This document shows, in pieces, positions 40,774-50,368 of a stretch of 64,000 nt of DNA. The notes beneath the pieces are model-generated. The model searched no databases. It saw only the letters and a program-made list of their open reading frames with translations, and was not told where the DNA came from. Source of the DNA: Anaerococcus sp. Marseille-P3915 (GTDB taxonomy: Bacteria > Bacillota > Clostridia > Tissierellales > Peptoniphilaceae). The stretch's first letter is position 1. Each line of letters starts with the position of its first letter. Both the position numbers and the translations under genes were made by a program. The stretch spans positions 1-64,000 of the forward strand of contig NZ_LT984887.1 in the NCBI RefSeq assembly GCF_900258475.1, written 5' to 3'.

Positions 40774-42111
40774 ATGAATAAGAAAACAATAACGATAATG
40801 CTTGCCTATGTGGGAGTCTTGACCGGAGCAGGACTTGCATCTGGCCAAGAACTCATGCAATATTTTGTATCCTTAGGGATTTCAGGCATGGTCGGCATAT
40901 CTATAGTAGCAGTTTTACATATGCTCATAGGTGGCGTCCTACTTATACTAGGAAGTCATTATCTAGCAACAGACCATTCAGATGTTTTTAGCAAAATAAC
41001 TAACCAAGTTATTTCGAAATTTATGGACTTTTCTCTTATATTTACCTGTTTTGTAATAGGTTTTGTAATGATAGCAGGGGCAGGTTCTAACCTTAACCAG
41101 GCCTTTGGAGTAAATATAAATGTCGGTAGGGTAATATGTGCCTTAATGATTGTAATAATAGGCATGATGGACTTTGATAAGGTTAGTAAGATAATCGGAT
41201 CCTTTACACCTTTTATTGTCGTGCTTAGCCTAATTGGAGGAATTTATACCTTTACAACAGCTGATATCAATTGGCAAGAACTTGATAATTTCGCAAGGAC
41301 CCTACCATCAAATTTCAACTCACTTAGCCTTACAGTTTTAAACTATTTTGGTATGTGCCTGATGACAGCGGTATCAATGGGCTTTGTCCTAGGTGGAGAT
41401 GAACTTGCAAGCGAAGATGCAGGTAGGGGCGGCCTTTTAGGAGGAGCCATAGCTGGAATCATGGGTATAATCATTGCCTTTACCTTATTTATCAGGATAG
41501 AAGATGTTTATAGTCTTGATATACCAATGCTTGAAATAATCAAGGAAATCAATCCATATCTTGGAATCTTCATGGCCCTTATAATTTTTGGCATGATTTT
41601 TAATACAGGAATTTCTTTGTTTTATGCCCTTGCCAGAAGATTTTCAAAGGGAGAAGAAAAGAGATTTAGGCTAATGCTTATAGGCCTTACCTTAGTAGGC
41701 TTTATCCTATCTTTTGCAGGCTTTAAGAAGTTGGTTTCTATATTTTATCCAATAATCGGCTATGTGGGAATCTTTATGATAGGCCTTTTAGTCTATGCCT
41801 ACTTTAAGGAAAGACAAGAAATCAAAAAAGAATCCCTAAAAAGAGTCGGAATTAAGCACTATATGAGAAAGAAGCTTGATGAAGATGTAGAATTTACAGA
41901 AAATGATGAGTTTAGGCTAAAGAAGCTTATAAACTCTTCTCATATTGATAATAAGGAAATCCTCGAAAAGGCAGAAGAAACTGTACAAGAAGAAATCGAC
42001 GCTGAAAATGAAGATTATGATATAGAAGATGCCAAAGAAGAAATTTCAGATCTTAAAGAAGAGATTAGTAAACTAAAAGAAGAAATTGACCTTCTTAAAG
42101 AAGGCAAATAA
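40774..42111 (+). CDS. YkvI-family membrane protein
   Basis: 445 residues from ATG 40774, chosen for its GTGGAGGA ribosome-binding site. The protein has about ten transmembrane segments ('IMLAYVGVLTGAGLASGQELMQYF' at the start, in two parts) and belongs to the YkvI family, which is related to amino-acid and ion transporters; the substrate is unknown. The C-terminal ~110 residues are cytoplasmic and end in a heptad-like coiled coil ('EEISDLKEEISKLKEEIDLLKE'). It is the last gene of the rightward series starting at pflB and ends before a large two-way terminator. Confidence 0.75.
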   Translation: MNKKTITIMLAYVGVLTGAGLASGQELMQYFVSLGISGMVGISIVAVLHMLIGGVLLILGSHYLATDHSDVFSKITNQVISKFMDFSLIFTCFVIGFVMIAGAGSNLNQAFGVNINVGRVICALMIVIIGMMDFDKVSKIIGSFTPFIVVLSLIGGIYTFTTADINWQELDNFARTLPSNFNSLSLTVLNYFGMCLMTAVSMGFVLGGDELASEDAGRGGLLGGAIAGIMGIIIAFTLFIRIEDVYSLDIPMLEIIKEINPYLGIFMALIIFGMIFNTGISLFYALARRFSKGEEKRFRLMLIGLTLVGFILSFAGFKKLVSIFYPIIGYVGIFMIGLLVYAYFKERQEIKKESLKRVGIKHYMRKKLDEDVEFTENDEFRLKKLINSSHIDNKEILEKAEETVQEEIDAENEDYDIEDAKEEISDLKEEISKLKEEIDLLKEGK

Positions 42112-42178
42112 AAAGAAGCTTAAGCTAGTGGCCCAACCCTTATTTGGATTGGGACCACCGGTTTGGCTTCTTTTTTAT
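42108..42178. terminator. Bidirectional terminator between YkvI-like and ABC transporter genes
   Basis: AAAGAAGC pairs with GCTTCTTT at the base and GTGGcCCAA with TTGGGaCCAC above it. T tracts follow on both strands, so it serves the convergent genes. Confidence 0.8.
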
Positions 42179-44886
42179 TCAGCAGATAAGGCTTCCACTG
42201 GGTCCTTGTTTGCAGCTATCCTTGATGGGATGAGCCCTGCTATTAGGCTTAAGGCTACCGAGATTAGGATTAAGATAAGGGCTGCTTCTAGAGGAAGTTT
42301 TGCTCCGATATCAGCAAATCCTGACATTTTTACCATTATCCTTGTTATAAAGATATTTAATATATAGGATAGGCCGACTCCTATGAGACCTGATAAGAGG
42401 CCTATTATCATGGTTTCTGCCATAAAGACCTTGTAGATATCTTTTTTGCTAGCACCGATTGCCCTTAGAATTCCAATTTCTTTGGTTCTTTCAAAGACTG
42501 AGATATAGGTGATAATTCCAATCATGATTGATGAAACTATTAGGGAAACTCCCACAAAGGCTATGAGTATATAGGAAATTGCTCCAATTATATCTGTGAT
42601 AGACTTTGAAATTATCCCGATTAGGTCGGTAAAGGAGATTTGATTTTCAATATCTTTTCCTTGGTTATATTCGTCGATAAAGACTTTGACCTTGTCCCTA
42701 TTTTCAAAATTGTCTACATAGATTGAAATCTTTGATGGATTTTTTTCTTCTATATATCCTAGGTTTTCCAGGTTTTTCTTGTAGGAAAAGTCTTTTAGAA
42801 ACTCATCGTAAATTTCAAGGAAGGTATTTTTATCATCTTCTTTTAAAAGATAATCTACCATTTGCTTGTTATTTTGAGACTCGTTTGTACTAGCAAGACC
42901 CTTGCCTGCCATGGCAAGTTTTTTGCTTTCCTCTTGCATTTTCTTCACCAAATCTTCCTTATTTTGAAGAATCCATCCATTGACTCTTGCAAGGTCAGTT
43001 TCGGTTAAATTATTTAGGTAGTCCTTACTTTGCTTTATTTTTTCATCGTCATTTGCTGCCCTAAATTTTAGGCCGTTTAGGACATTGGTATCTTGGTTTT
43101 CTATTTGTTTTTTGATAATCTCCTGATTATTTACATAGGCAATCATATCCTTGGTAAAGCCCTCCGTATAGGCTAGGGGAGTTTGAATTATCCTATTGTC
43201 ATCGTCCTTTGTCTTTTTTGCTATGCCTACGATTTTAAGGGTCTTGGCGTCTTTGATTTTCTCATCTACTTTTGCCTGATTCTCCTTGATAGATACAAAG
43301 TTATTGCCTTCTTTTTCGTAATAATCGGAAGGGCTTAGGATTTTATATTCCTTGCCGAGGATTTCTTTTGAATCTAGACTGACCTTTTTGATGTCAACTT
43401 TTTTCTTATCATCCAAATCTCTTAGTATATCTTCATATTCTTTTTTTGGAAGAAAGCCTAATTCATAAAATTTGGACCTTAGGATCTGATTGTTGTAGTC
43501 GGTGAAAAGGATTAGTTCATTAGGATTTTCTGGCCAATGACCTGCTACAATCTCGTATTCATCCTTGACCATAGGGGAGATTTGTCCATCCTTAGTAGTA
43601 ATTAGTTGGGATATATTTGGGTTTTGCTTAGAAGCTCCAAAGGCAAATGGAAAATTAAAACCAGCAGGTCTTGAATTTTCAAAATCAGACCCATCTGTAT
43701 TTACAAGCTCTCCCTTAGGGTCCTTTGTGAAGATGTCAAATTTGCCATCGTAGGTGTAGGAGATAAAGTGGTTTCCGACTTCATTAGATAATTTTTGGTC
43801 ATTAGCCTCTAAATATGACTTGAATTTCTCAAGGTCATTTTCTAAGCCGCTGCCAGAAAGCTTGGACCTATTTTTAAGGCCTATGTCATTTGATGCGACC
43901 TTACTTTGATCTGTGTTTTTATTTTCATCTTCTCCCATTTGGCCGAGGGAAGCTAAGTCGACTGAGCTCTTCTCAATTTCTATAGGATAGGATTTGAGGG
44001 CATTTTTCTGGTTTTCTTCGATAAAGTCGCTTGCCCCATTTGATATAGATAAGATTAGAGCAATGCCTATTATCCCGATTGATCCAGCAAAGGCTGTAAG
44101 GAGGGTCCTGGCTTTTTTGTTTAGAAGATTGTTAAAAGAAAGGCCTAGGGCTGTCTTAAGCTTTAGGGCAATCTTAGAAATCTTGAAATTATCGGATGTA
44201 TCAGTATCCTCGTAAGGATTTGAATCTGATATAATTTGACCATCTTTGATACCGATTATTCTTGTTGAATACTCTTCGGCAAGGGACTGGTTGTGGGTTA
44301 CCATGATTACAAGCTTATCCTTAGCAATTTCCTTTAAAAGGTCCATGATGGCAAGGGATGTTTCGCTATCAAGGGCACCTGTAGGCTCATCAGCCAGAAG
44401 GATTTGTGGGTCATTTACTAGGGCCCTGGCAATGGCGACACGTTGCATCTGTCCACCGGAAAGCTCTGAGGGCTTCTTATAAATATGGTCTTTTAAGCCA
44501 ACTCTTTCTAGGGCTTTGATGGCCTTATCCTTCATATTACCCGTATCCTTATTAGATAGGGTAAGGGAAAGAATTACATTATCAAGGACCGTTTGGTGGG
44601 AAATAAGGTTATAGGATTGGAAAATAAAACCTATTCTAACATTCCTATAAAAATCCCAATCCTTGTCGGTAAATTTCTTAGTTGATCTTCCGTCTATAAT
44701 AAGATCACCTTCATCATAACGCATAAGACCGCCAATTATATTAAGGAGGGTAGTCTTGCCGCCTCCAGACTGGCCTAAGATTGAAACAAATTCATTTTCT
44801 CTAAAAGAAATAGATACACCATCAAGGGCCTTTTGTGAAAAGCCTTGAGTGTGATAAATTTTTGATATATTTTTAAGTTTTAACAT
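42175..44886 (-). CDS. Fused ABC transporter ATPase-permease (MacB-like)
   Basis: 903 residues from ATG 44886 (AGAAAGGAAA upstream; a longer frame to 44931 has no such signal). N-terminal ATPase: Walker A GQSGGGKTT, signature LSGGQMQR, Walker B 'ILLADEPTGALD'. A transmembrane helix near 275 leads to a large extracytoplasmic domain of about 450 residues, followed by an FtsX domain with three helices ('SYILIAFVGVSLIVSSIMIGI', 'IGLLSGLIGVGLSYIL', 'LILISVALSLIAGLIP'). Half-transporter of the MacB/LolCDE type working as a dimer on envelope-facing substrates such as peptides or lipids. The partner periplasmic adaptor is absent in Gram-positives, and none is found here. Confidence 0.9.
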   Translation of the reverse strand: MLKLKNISKIYHTQGFSQKALDGVSISFRENEFVSILGQSGGGKTTLLNIIGGLMRYDEGDLIIDGRSTKKFTDKDWDFYRNVRIGFIFQSYNLISHQTVLDNVILSLTLSNKDTGNMKDKAIKALERVGLKDHIYKKPSELSGGQMQRVAIARALVNDPQILLADEPTGALDSETSLAIMDLLKEIAKDKLVIMVTHNQSLAEEYSTRIIGIKDGQIISDSNPYEDTDTSDNFKISKIALKLKTALGLSFNNLLNKKARTLLTAFAGSIGIIGIALILSISNGASDFIEENQKNALKSYPIEIEKSSVDLASLGQMGEDENKNTDQSKVASNDIGLKNRSKLSGSGLENDLEKFKSYLEANDQKLSNEVGNHFISYTYDGKFDIFTKDPKGELVNTDGSDFENSRPAGFNFPFAFGASKQNPNISQLITTKDGQISPMVKDEYEIVAGHWPENPNELILFTDYNNQILRSKFYELGFLPKKEYEDILRDLDDKKKVDIKKVSLDSKEILGKEYKILSPSDYYEKEGNNFVSIKENQAKVDEKIKDAKTLKIVGIAKKTKDDDNRIIQTPLAYTEGFTKDMIAYVNNQEIIKKQIENQDTNVLNGLKFRAANDDEKIKQSKDYLNNLTETDLARVNGWILQNKEDLVKKMQEESKKLAMAGKGLASTNESQNNKQMVDYLLKEDDKNTFLEIYDEFLKDFSYKKNLENLGYIEEKNPSKISIYVDNFENRDKVKVFIDEYNQGKDIENQISFTDLIGIISKSITDIIGAISYILIAFVGVSLIVSSIMIGIITYISVFERTKEIGILRAIGASKKDIYKVFMAETMIIGLLSGLIGVGLSYILNIFITRIMVKMSGFADIGAKLPLEAALILILISVALSLIAGLIPSRIAANKDPVEALSAE

Positions 44887-44991
44887 ATTTTTCCTTTCTG
44901 GTCTATTATACATTTTTTCAAACTTATGCAAAGGAGTATAATCTAAGCAAAAAGTACTTATAATAAGTGAGTTTTAATCTTGGAGGAGACA

Positions 44992-45609
44992 ATGCTAGAT
45001 AATAAAGGCTTTGACTTATGGGCAGGAACTTATGATCAGACAGTAGAAGAAACTGATGATGAAAAGTCCTATCCCTTTGCCGGTTATAAGGAAATTATAA
45101 ATGAGATTTATAAGAGGATTTTAAATTCTAAAGTTCATAGAGTATTAGACCTGGGCTTTGGCACAGGAAGGTTAGCTAAGGCCCTATATGACCAGGGTCT
45201 TGAAATTTTCGGTCAAGATTTTTCAGAAGAGATGTTAAAGCTAGCTAAAGAAAAGATGCCAAAGGGAAATTTATACCTAGGAAATCTTGCTGATGGCCTA
45301 GCTAGTGATTTGATTGATAAAAAATATGATGCCATTGTTGGAACATATTCCCTCCACCATTTGGATGATAAGGAGAAAGTAGTCCTCATAAAGTTTTTAC
45401 TTACTCTCCTTAATGATGGCGGAAAAATATATATTGGTGATGTGACCTTTGAAAGCCGTAGGGATTTGGACGCTTGCAAGAGAGAAGCGGAAAAATATTG
45501 GGATGATGATGAGATTTATTTTGTATATGATGAAATAAAAAAATCCTTTCCTGATATAAACTTTGAAAAATTTTCCTTTTGCGCAGGTCTTTTGACTCTT
45601 GCTAAATAA
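44992..45609 (+). CDS. Class I SAM-dependent methyltransferase
   Basis: 205 residues from ATG 44992, with GGAGGAG 4-9 bp upstream; ATG 44980 overlaps that site. The Rossmann-type SAM-binding motif is 'VLDLGFGTGRLAKALYDQGLEIFGQDFS' (parts at 56-82), followed by 'GTYSLHHL' (post-motif). It resembles YrrT-type small-molecule methyltransferases; the substrate is unknown. It is followed after 24 bp by the GH13-like gene. It may be co-transcribed with it. Confidence 0.8.
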   Translation: MLDNKGFDLWAGTYDQTVEETDDEKSYPFAGYKEIINEIYKRILNSKVHRVLDLGFGTGRLAKALYDQGLEIFGQDFSEEMLKLAKEKMPKGNLYLGNLADGLASDLIDKKYDAIVGTYSLHHLDDKEKVVLIKFLLTLLNDGGKIYIGDVTFESRRDLDACKREAEKYWDDDEIYFVYDEIKKSFPDINFEKFSFCAGLLTLAK

Positions 45610-45633
45610 ATTTAAGAAAAATAGAAAGATGAT

Positions 45634-46641
45634 ATGGGCGATATAATAATTATAGGGACTGATCTAAAAGATTTTAAGAAATTACAAGTAAATACAAGGT
45701 TTTATAAGTCTTTGGGTGCTGATTATATAATTTTAAGGCTCTCTGATAAGCTTAATGAGGCAGGGATAAAAGAACTTTTTAATCTTAATGATTATTATAA
45801 TAAGCAAGGTCTGGGGCTCGGCCTAGGCTTCGACCTTAGGGATTTGATGGCAGCTTTACTTTCTAAACCTGCTTCAGCCATTGATTTTTCTGATCCGAAA
45901 ATTAGAAAAAGCCTTTATCATTTTATTGAATATTTAATTAAGCATGGGATTTCATTTTTAAATTTAGAAGGTCTGGAAAATTTAAAAAGTTCTAGTTTGG
46001 GACTTTTTGAAGCTATAAGAGAGCTTAACAAAAATACCTTTTTTAATAAGGAAATTACAAGCCTTGGAACCTTTAAAAATCAGAATCTAAGTATGAGGTC
46101 CCTATCAAATCCCAAGCTTCCTGGCCTAAGCCTAATTGGCTATGATGGGCAGGTAAGAGATTTACTTAAGCTTAGTTTAAATTTTAGGGAAACTGGGTCT
46201 GGACTTTGTTTGACTTATTCAAATTTTTGGCAGGATGGAATTAATTACCGAAATTATCCAATCTATGCTAAGAGGATGATTTACATGACCTTATTTTTCC
46301 TGAAATCTAGCCTTTATGTAAATGAGAGTGATTTAGATTTTGATGATGTGATATTTTTACGAAAGCTATTTGATCTTAAAAGCAAAATCGCTAGGGTAAG
46401 AGGCCTTAGGAAAATTCTCCCAAAAGAATCTGAAATTATAGCCTTTATTAGGCAGCAAGATGACGAAAAGATTTTATTCTTAGCAAATAGGGGCCAAAAT
46501 GAAGTCTTAATTGATATAGGCTACCAGGTTATGGATTACAAAGAATATAAATATTTGCTAGGTTCTTATACATCAAGGAGTCTTTATAGAAATATCCTCT
46601 TAAGACCCTACGAAGCTGTCGCTTTTATAAGGTCTAAATAA
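45634..46641 (+). CDS. GH13-derived protein lacking recognisable catalytic residues (probable pseudoenzyme)
   Basis: 335 residues; not an annotated family that I know. Several stretches align by eye with GH13 oligo-glucosidases: 'SAIDFSDPKIRKSLYHFIEYLIKHG' (81-105) fits the 'LNWENPEVR...' block, 'YAKRMIYMTLFFLKSSLYVNESD' (211-233) fits the 'GTPYIYQGEE' strand region, and 'LLRPYEAVAF' (322-331) matches the usual C-terminus. Where GH13 has the 'GFRMDV' nucleophile, this reads 'FLNLEG' (109-113), and the 'HD' of the third acidic motif is missing. Length is short for GH13 (~550). It may bind a sugar or have a new role. Confidence 0.6.
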   Translation: MGDIIIIGTDLKDFKKLQVNTRFYKSLGADYIILRLSDKLNEAGIKELFNLNDYYNKQGLGLGLGFDLRDLMAALLSKPASAIDFSDPKIRKSLYHFIEYLIKHGISFLNLEGLENLKSSSLGLFEAIRELNKNTFFNKEITSLGTFKNQNLSMRSLSNPKLPGLSLIGYDGQVRDLLKLSLNFRETGSGLCLTYSNFWQDGINYRNYPIYAKRMIYMTLFFLKSSLYVNESDLDFDDVIFLRKLFDLKSKIARVRGLRKILPKESEIIAFIRQQDDEKILFLANRGQNEVLIDIGYQVMDYKEYKYLLGSYTSRSLYRNILLRPYEAVAFIRSK

Positions 46642-46705
46642 TTGTAAAAGTCGCTAAATATTGTAAAATCTAATATAGATAAGTCAGAAGACATCAGGAG
46701 GAAAT

Positions 46706-47866
46706 ATGAAAATTGTTGTACTTGGCATGGGCTATGTGGGCCTTTCAAATGCTATTTTGCTAGCTCAATCAGAAGAGGTGGTTGGGGTAGATATAAGTAA
46801 AGAAAAAGTTGACCTTATCAATAACAATATATCACCAATTAAGGATGATTACATAGAAAACTATCTTAAGAACAAAGAATTAAATCTAGTGGCAAAGACT
46901 AGTGGAGTAGATGATTTTAAGGACAGCGACCTAGTAATCCTTGCTCTTCCTACAAATTATGATGAGGAGGAATCTTATTTTGACACATCTTTCTTAGACG
47001 ATGCTATAAAGGAGATTAAGGCTATAAGGAAAGACTTGCCAATTCTTATAAAATCAACTATACCAATAGGCTACACCAAAAAAATAAATGACTTATATGG
47101 ATGTGACAATATAATATTTTCGCCAGAATTTTTAAGAGAGGGCAGGGCACTTTACGATTCTTTGAATCCTTCTAGGATTATTGTCTCAAATGAAGGGGGA
47201 TTTGGGGAGAAAATCGGAAGTCTTTATAAGAAAGAAGCCCTAAATGACCCAGAACTTATCCTTATGGGCTCAAGCGAGGCTGAGGCTGTAAAGCTCTTTG
47301 CCAATACTTACCTTGCCCTAAGGGTGGCCTTTTTTAATGAGCTAGACTCCTTTAGCTTGGCCAAGGGACTTGACTCTAAAAATATTATAAGGGGTGTGTC
47401 AGCTGATCCAAGGATTGGCGACCATTACAATAACCCATCATTTGGTTATGGCGGTTATTGCTTGCCAAAGGACACCAAGCAGCTTTATGCCAACTTTGCC
47501 GGCATACCAAATGCCTTATTTAAGGCAATTATTGATTCCAATGATATCAGAAAAGATTATCTAAGCAAGGACATTATGGATAAGAAGCCAAACTTAATCG
47601 GCATCTATAGGTTGGTTATGAAAAAGGGTTCAGATAATTTTAGAAAGTCTGCTATCTTTGATGTGATTGAAAATCTCAAAAAAGAGGGAGCAAATTTAAT
47701 TATATATGAGCCAAATATTGACGGCGATGATTTTGAAGGCATGAAGGTCGTTAATAATTTAGAAGATTTTAAAAAGGCAGACCTAATCTTAGCAAATAGG
47801 CTTGAAGACGAGCTTATAGATGTAAGAGAAAGGGTCTACACTAGAGATTTATTTAACAGGGATTAA
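46706..47866 (+). CDS. UDP-glucose/GDP-mannose dehydrogenase family protein
   Basis: 386 residues. N-terminal NAD-binding 'VVLGMGYVGLSNA' (4-16), a central domain with 'SPEFLREGRALYDSLNPSRIIV' (139-160) and the catalytic C252 in 'GYGGYCLPKDTKQL'. The enzyme oxidises UDP-glucose to UDP-glucuronate, or acts on a similar nucleotide sugar, for capsule or wall polymers. AGGAGG lies 6-11 bp upstream of ATG 46706. The next gene begins 4 bp after the stop, so it is in an operon with the TIM-barrel and peptidase genes. Confidence 0.88.
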   Translation: MKIVVLGMGYVGLSNAILLAQSEEVVGVDISKEKVDLINNNISPIKDDYIENYLKNKELNLVAKTSGVDDFKDSDLVILALPTNYDEEESYFDTSFLDDAIKEIKAIRKDLPILIKSTIPIGYTKKINDLYGCDNIIFSPEFLREGRALYDSLNPSRIIVSNEGGFGEKIGSLYKKEALNDPELILMGSSEAEAVKLFANTYLALRVAFFNELDSFSLAKGLDSKNIIRGVSADPRIGDHYNNPSFGYGGYCLPKDTKQLYANFAGIPNALFKAIIDSNDIRKDYLSKDIMDKKPNLIGIYRLVMKKGSDNFRKSAIFDVIENLKKEGANLIIYEPNIDGDDFEGMKVVNNLEDFKKADLILANRLEDELIDVRERVYTRDLFNRD

Positions 47867-47870
47867 TATT

Positions 47871-48548
47871 ATGACAGATAAAAAATTCGTACCCGAGGTA
47901 CATTCCAAACTTAGAAAATCATTTATATCAGTACCAGAAGAAATTTATAAGGCAAGCGGGATCAAGATTTTTGATAAGAGAATTAAGTCTCTGCTCTTTA
48001 CGACAGACCTTGCAATAATTAGAAATTCAAATGCCGACTCAATTATGGCAGTATATCCATACACACCCCTTAATTCTATAACAGAATCTATAATTTCAAT
48101 TGCAAGCGTGCCTTGCTTTATAGGAGTGGGTGGGGGAACAACTCAAGGACCAAGGTCAAGGGCGATAGCCTATTATGCTGAGCTTGCAGGAGCCTATGGA
48201 GTGGTAGTAAATGGGCCAATTCCTCACGAAGATATAGAAGAGATTTCTAAATTTGTAGACATACCAGTCATAGCCACTGTGACCTCGCTTAAGGATGATT
48301 ACAAGGCAAAAATTGCGGCAGGAGCTGAGATTTTAAATGTATCAGGGGGCAAGTATACAGCAGATTTAGTTGCCCACATTAGGGCTGATATTGGAGATAA
48401 GTTTCCTATAATTGCCACTGGTGGTAAGGACGGCAAATCCATCCTAGAGACCATCGAAGCTGGGGCAAATGCCATCTCCTACACTCCACCTTCATCATCA
48501 GATGTCTTTGGTTCAATGATGGATAAGTATAGAAACGAGGATATCTGA
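47871..48548 (+). CDS. TIM-barrel protein of unknown function
   Basis: 225 residues. 'VYPYTPLNSITESIISIASVPCF' and 'GVVVNGPIPHEDIEEISKFVDIPVIATVTSL' resemble beta/alpha barrels of the NanE/PdxS kind. 'IIATGGKDGKSILETIEAGANAISYTPPSS' looks like a C-terminal phosphate-binding site (two 20-residue stretches, about residues 180-210). Family name and substrate are not recognised. The stop TGA overlaps the ATG of the next gene by one base, so translation is coupled. Confidence 0.55.
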   Translation: MTDKKFVPEVHSKLRKSFISVPEEIYKASGIKIFDKRIKSLLFTTDLAIIRNSNADSIMAVYPYTPLNSITESIISIASVPCFIGVGGGTTQGPRSRAIAYYAELAGAYGVVVNGPIPHEDIEEISKFVDIPVIATVTSLKDDYKAKIAAGAEILNVSGGKYTADLVAHIRADIGDKFPIIATGGKDGKSILETIEAGANAISYTPPSSSDVFGSMMDKYRNEDI

Positions 48549-49480
48549 TGTATGGTGGACATTTTACTGATGTTGGAAATATCAAATTAGGTCACGCCCA
48601 AGACTTAGATGGAGGAACAGGCCTAAGCATAATCCTTCCAGATCCAGGTAATACTGCAGGAGTCGATGTAAGGGGAGGGGCGCCAGGTACAAGGGAGACT
48701 GACCTATTAAATCCTCTAAACCAAGTTTCAGAGCTAAGCGGCCTTATCCTTTCAGGAGGGTCTGCCTATGGACTTGAGGCTTCCTCGGCTTTGATGAAAA
48801 TCCTTGAAAAGGAAGGGATTGGTTTTAATGTAGGTGTGGGAGTCGTGCCAATAATTAGCCAGGCGGTTTTATTTGACCTAGCCTATAAAAGTTCTAAGGC
48901 AAGACCAAATGCAGCCATAACCCAAGAGGCTTATGATAAGGCGACCAATGAAGATAAGAGCCAAGGTCTAGTTGGGGCAGGGTGTGGTGCGACAGTTGCC
49001 AAGGGCCTTGGGCCAGAACATTTGATGAAATCAGGACTTGGCCAAGCTTCAATAAAAAAGGGAGACCTAGTTGTATCTGCAATCGTTGCTGTAAATGCCT
49101 TTGGAGATATTTATGATTACCATAAGGGCCTTCAAATCGCAGGACCAATTATAGATGGCAAGATGGTCAAAACCATGGATTACCTAGACCAAATCCTAGG
49201 CTCTTTTGCTGATATCAAGCCAACTAACACAACAATTGGGGCAGTAGCAACCAATGCGACCTTTACTAAGACTGAGCTTACAAAAATTGCCGGCATGGCC
49301 CATGATGGCTATGCTAGATCGATTAATCCAGTCCACACATTGATGGATGGGGATACAATATTCTCCTTAGCTACCAATAAAATCAAGGCAGATATTAACC
49401 TGGTTGGCGCCTTGGCAGCTGATGTCATGAGCAAAGCCATTGCCAATGCTATTTATAGCTTAGGAGAAATTGAAAATTAA
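48548..49480 (+). CDS. P1-family peptidase (DmpA-like, self-cleaving)
   Basis: 310 residues. L-aminopeptidase/D-esterase fold (Ntn-like) with 'LGHAQDLDGGTGLSIIL', 'DVRGGAPGTRETD', 'LILSGGSAYGLEASSA', and 'TNTTIGAVATNATFTKTEL' (about 233-251). In this family the chain cuts itself before the Thr/Ser in the NTT motif to expose the nucleophile; the Thr here fits. It may trim short peptides. Coupled to the TIM-barrel gene by a TGATG overlap. A terminator follows. Confidence 0.85.
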   Translation: MYGGHFTDVGNIKLGHAQDLDGGTGLSIILPDPGNTAGVDVRGGAPGTRETDLLNPLNQVSELSGLILSGGSAYGLEASSALMKILEKEGIGFNVGVGVVPIISQAVLFDLAYKSSKARPNAAITQEAYDKATNEDKSQGLVGAGCGATVAKGLGPEHLMKSGLGQASIKKGDLVVSAIVAVNAFGDIYDYHKGLQIAGPIIDGKMVKTMDYLDQILGSFADIKPTNTTIGAVATNATFTKTELTKIAGMAHDGYARSINPVHTLMDGDTIFSLATNKIKADINLVGALAADVMSKAIANAIYSLGEIEN

Positions 49481-49494
49481 TGCTGATATTCAAG

Positions 49495-49518
49495 AGGCTA
49501 GGAAATCCTAGTCTTTTT
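49495..49518 (+). terminator. Terminator of the ugd-peptidase operon
   Basis: GGCTAGG (49496-49502) pairs with CCTAGTC (49507-49513) with one G-U, followed by five T. Confidence 0.75.
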
Positions 49519-49627
49519 CTTTGCCTATAAATTGACAAGATTAGCTTATATTTACTTAAATAGTATAATATATATGTATTATAATATATCTTATAAAATT
49601 ATGAAATAAGGATGGAGGAGGATTTTA

Positions 49628-50368
49628 TTGGATATTCAGATTAAATTAGCCCTGATGATTTTTTTGGGAATTATTGGAGGCAAGATTTCACGAAGGTTTA
49701 AATTGCCAAATGTCACAGGTTATATAGTGGCTGGTTTGTTATTAGGACCTTCATTTTTAAATGTTTTAAGTGAGGCTAACCAGCCTATGGTCGACTTTGT
49801 AAATGAGTTTGCCCTAGGAATTATTGCCTTTTCGATTGGAAGTGAGTTTAGGCTAGAAGATTTGAAAAAGCTTGGCAAGGACGTCTTTGTAATCACTGTT
49901 TTCGAGGTCCTTGGAGTCTTGATTTTAGTATTTTCTGTCATGTATTTTATTTTGGACAAGTCTTTTGTATTTTCAATTATCATAGCTTCTATGTCAGCAG
50001 CTACTGCTCCAGCAGGGACAATGATGGTTATTAGACAATTTAGGGCCTATGGGCCACTTACCAAGACAATTTTACCAGTTGCAGCCCTTGATGATGTCCT
50101 TGGAATTATAAGCTTTGGAGTTTCTATGTCCTTGGCCAAATTTGCCATCGGGGAAAAGAGCCTGTCAATACCGATGATGATACTTAGTCCTCTGATAGAA
50201 ATTGCCCTGTCATTTTTATTAGGACTTTTAATTGGCTTAGTATTTACCTATTTAATTAAGAAAGTTAGGTCAAAGGATGATGAGCTTTCGTCAATTATTA
50301 CAGTAATTTTATTATCAACTGGTCTTGCAAACTTCTTCAAGCTTTCACCACTTTTGGTGGCGTTTTAA
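49628..50368 (+). pseudogene. CPA2 (Kef-type) cation/proton antiporter, C-terminally truncated by deletion
   Basis: The first ~245 residues are an ordinary CPA2 antiporter: 'GYIVAGLLLGPSFLN', 'ALGIIAFSIGSEFRLEDL' and 'AATAPAGTMMVIRQFRAYGPL', with about seven helices. It uses TTG 49628 with GGAGGAGG upstream. At 'SPLLVAF' (~50353-50362) the homology stops and the frame ends at TAA 50366. The remaining half of the usual ~400-residue protein is missing. Immediately downstream, in another frame, is the tail of a P-II-like gene, so a deletion joined the two. The product would lack several core helices. Confidence 0.85.
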
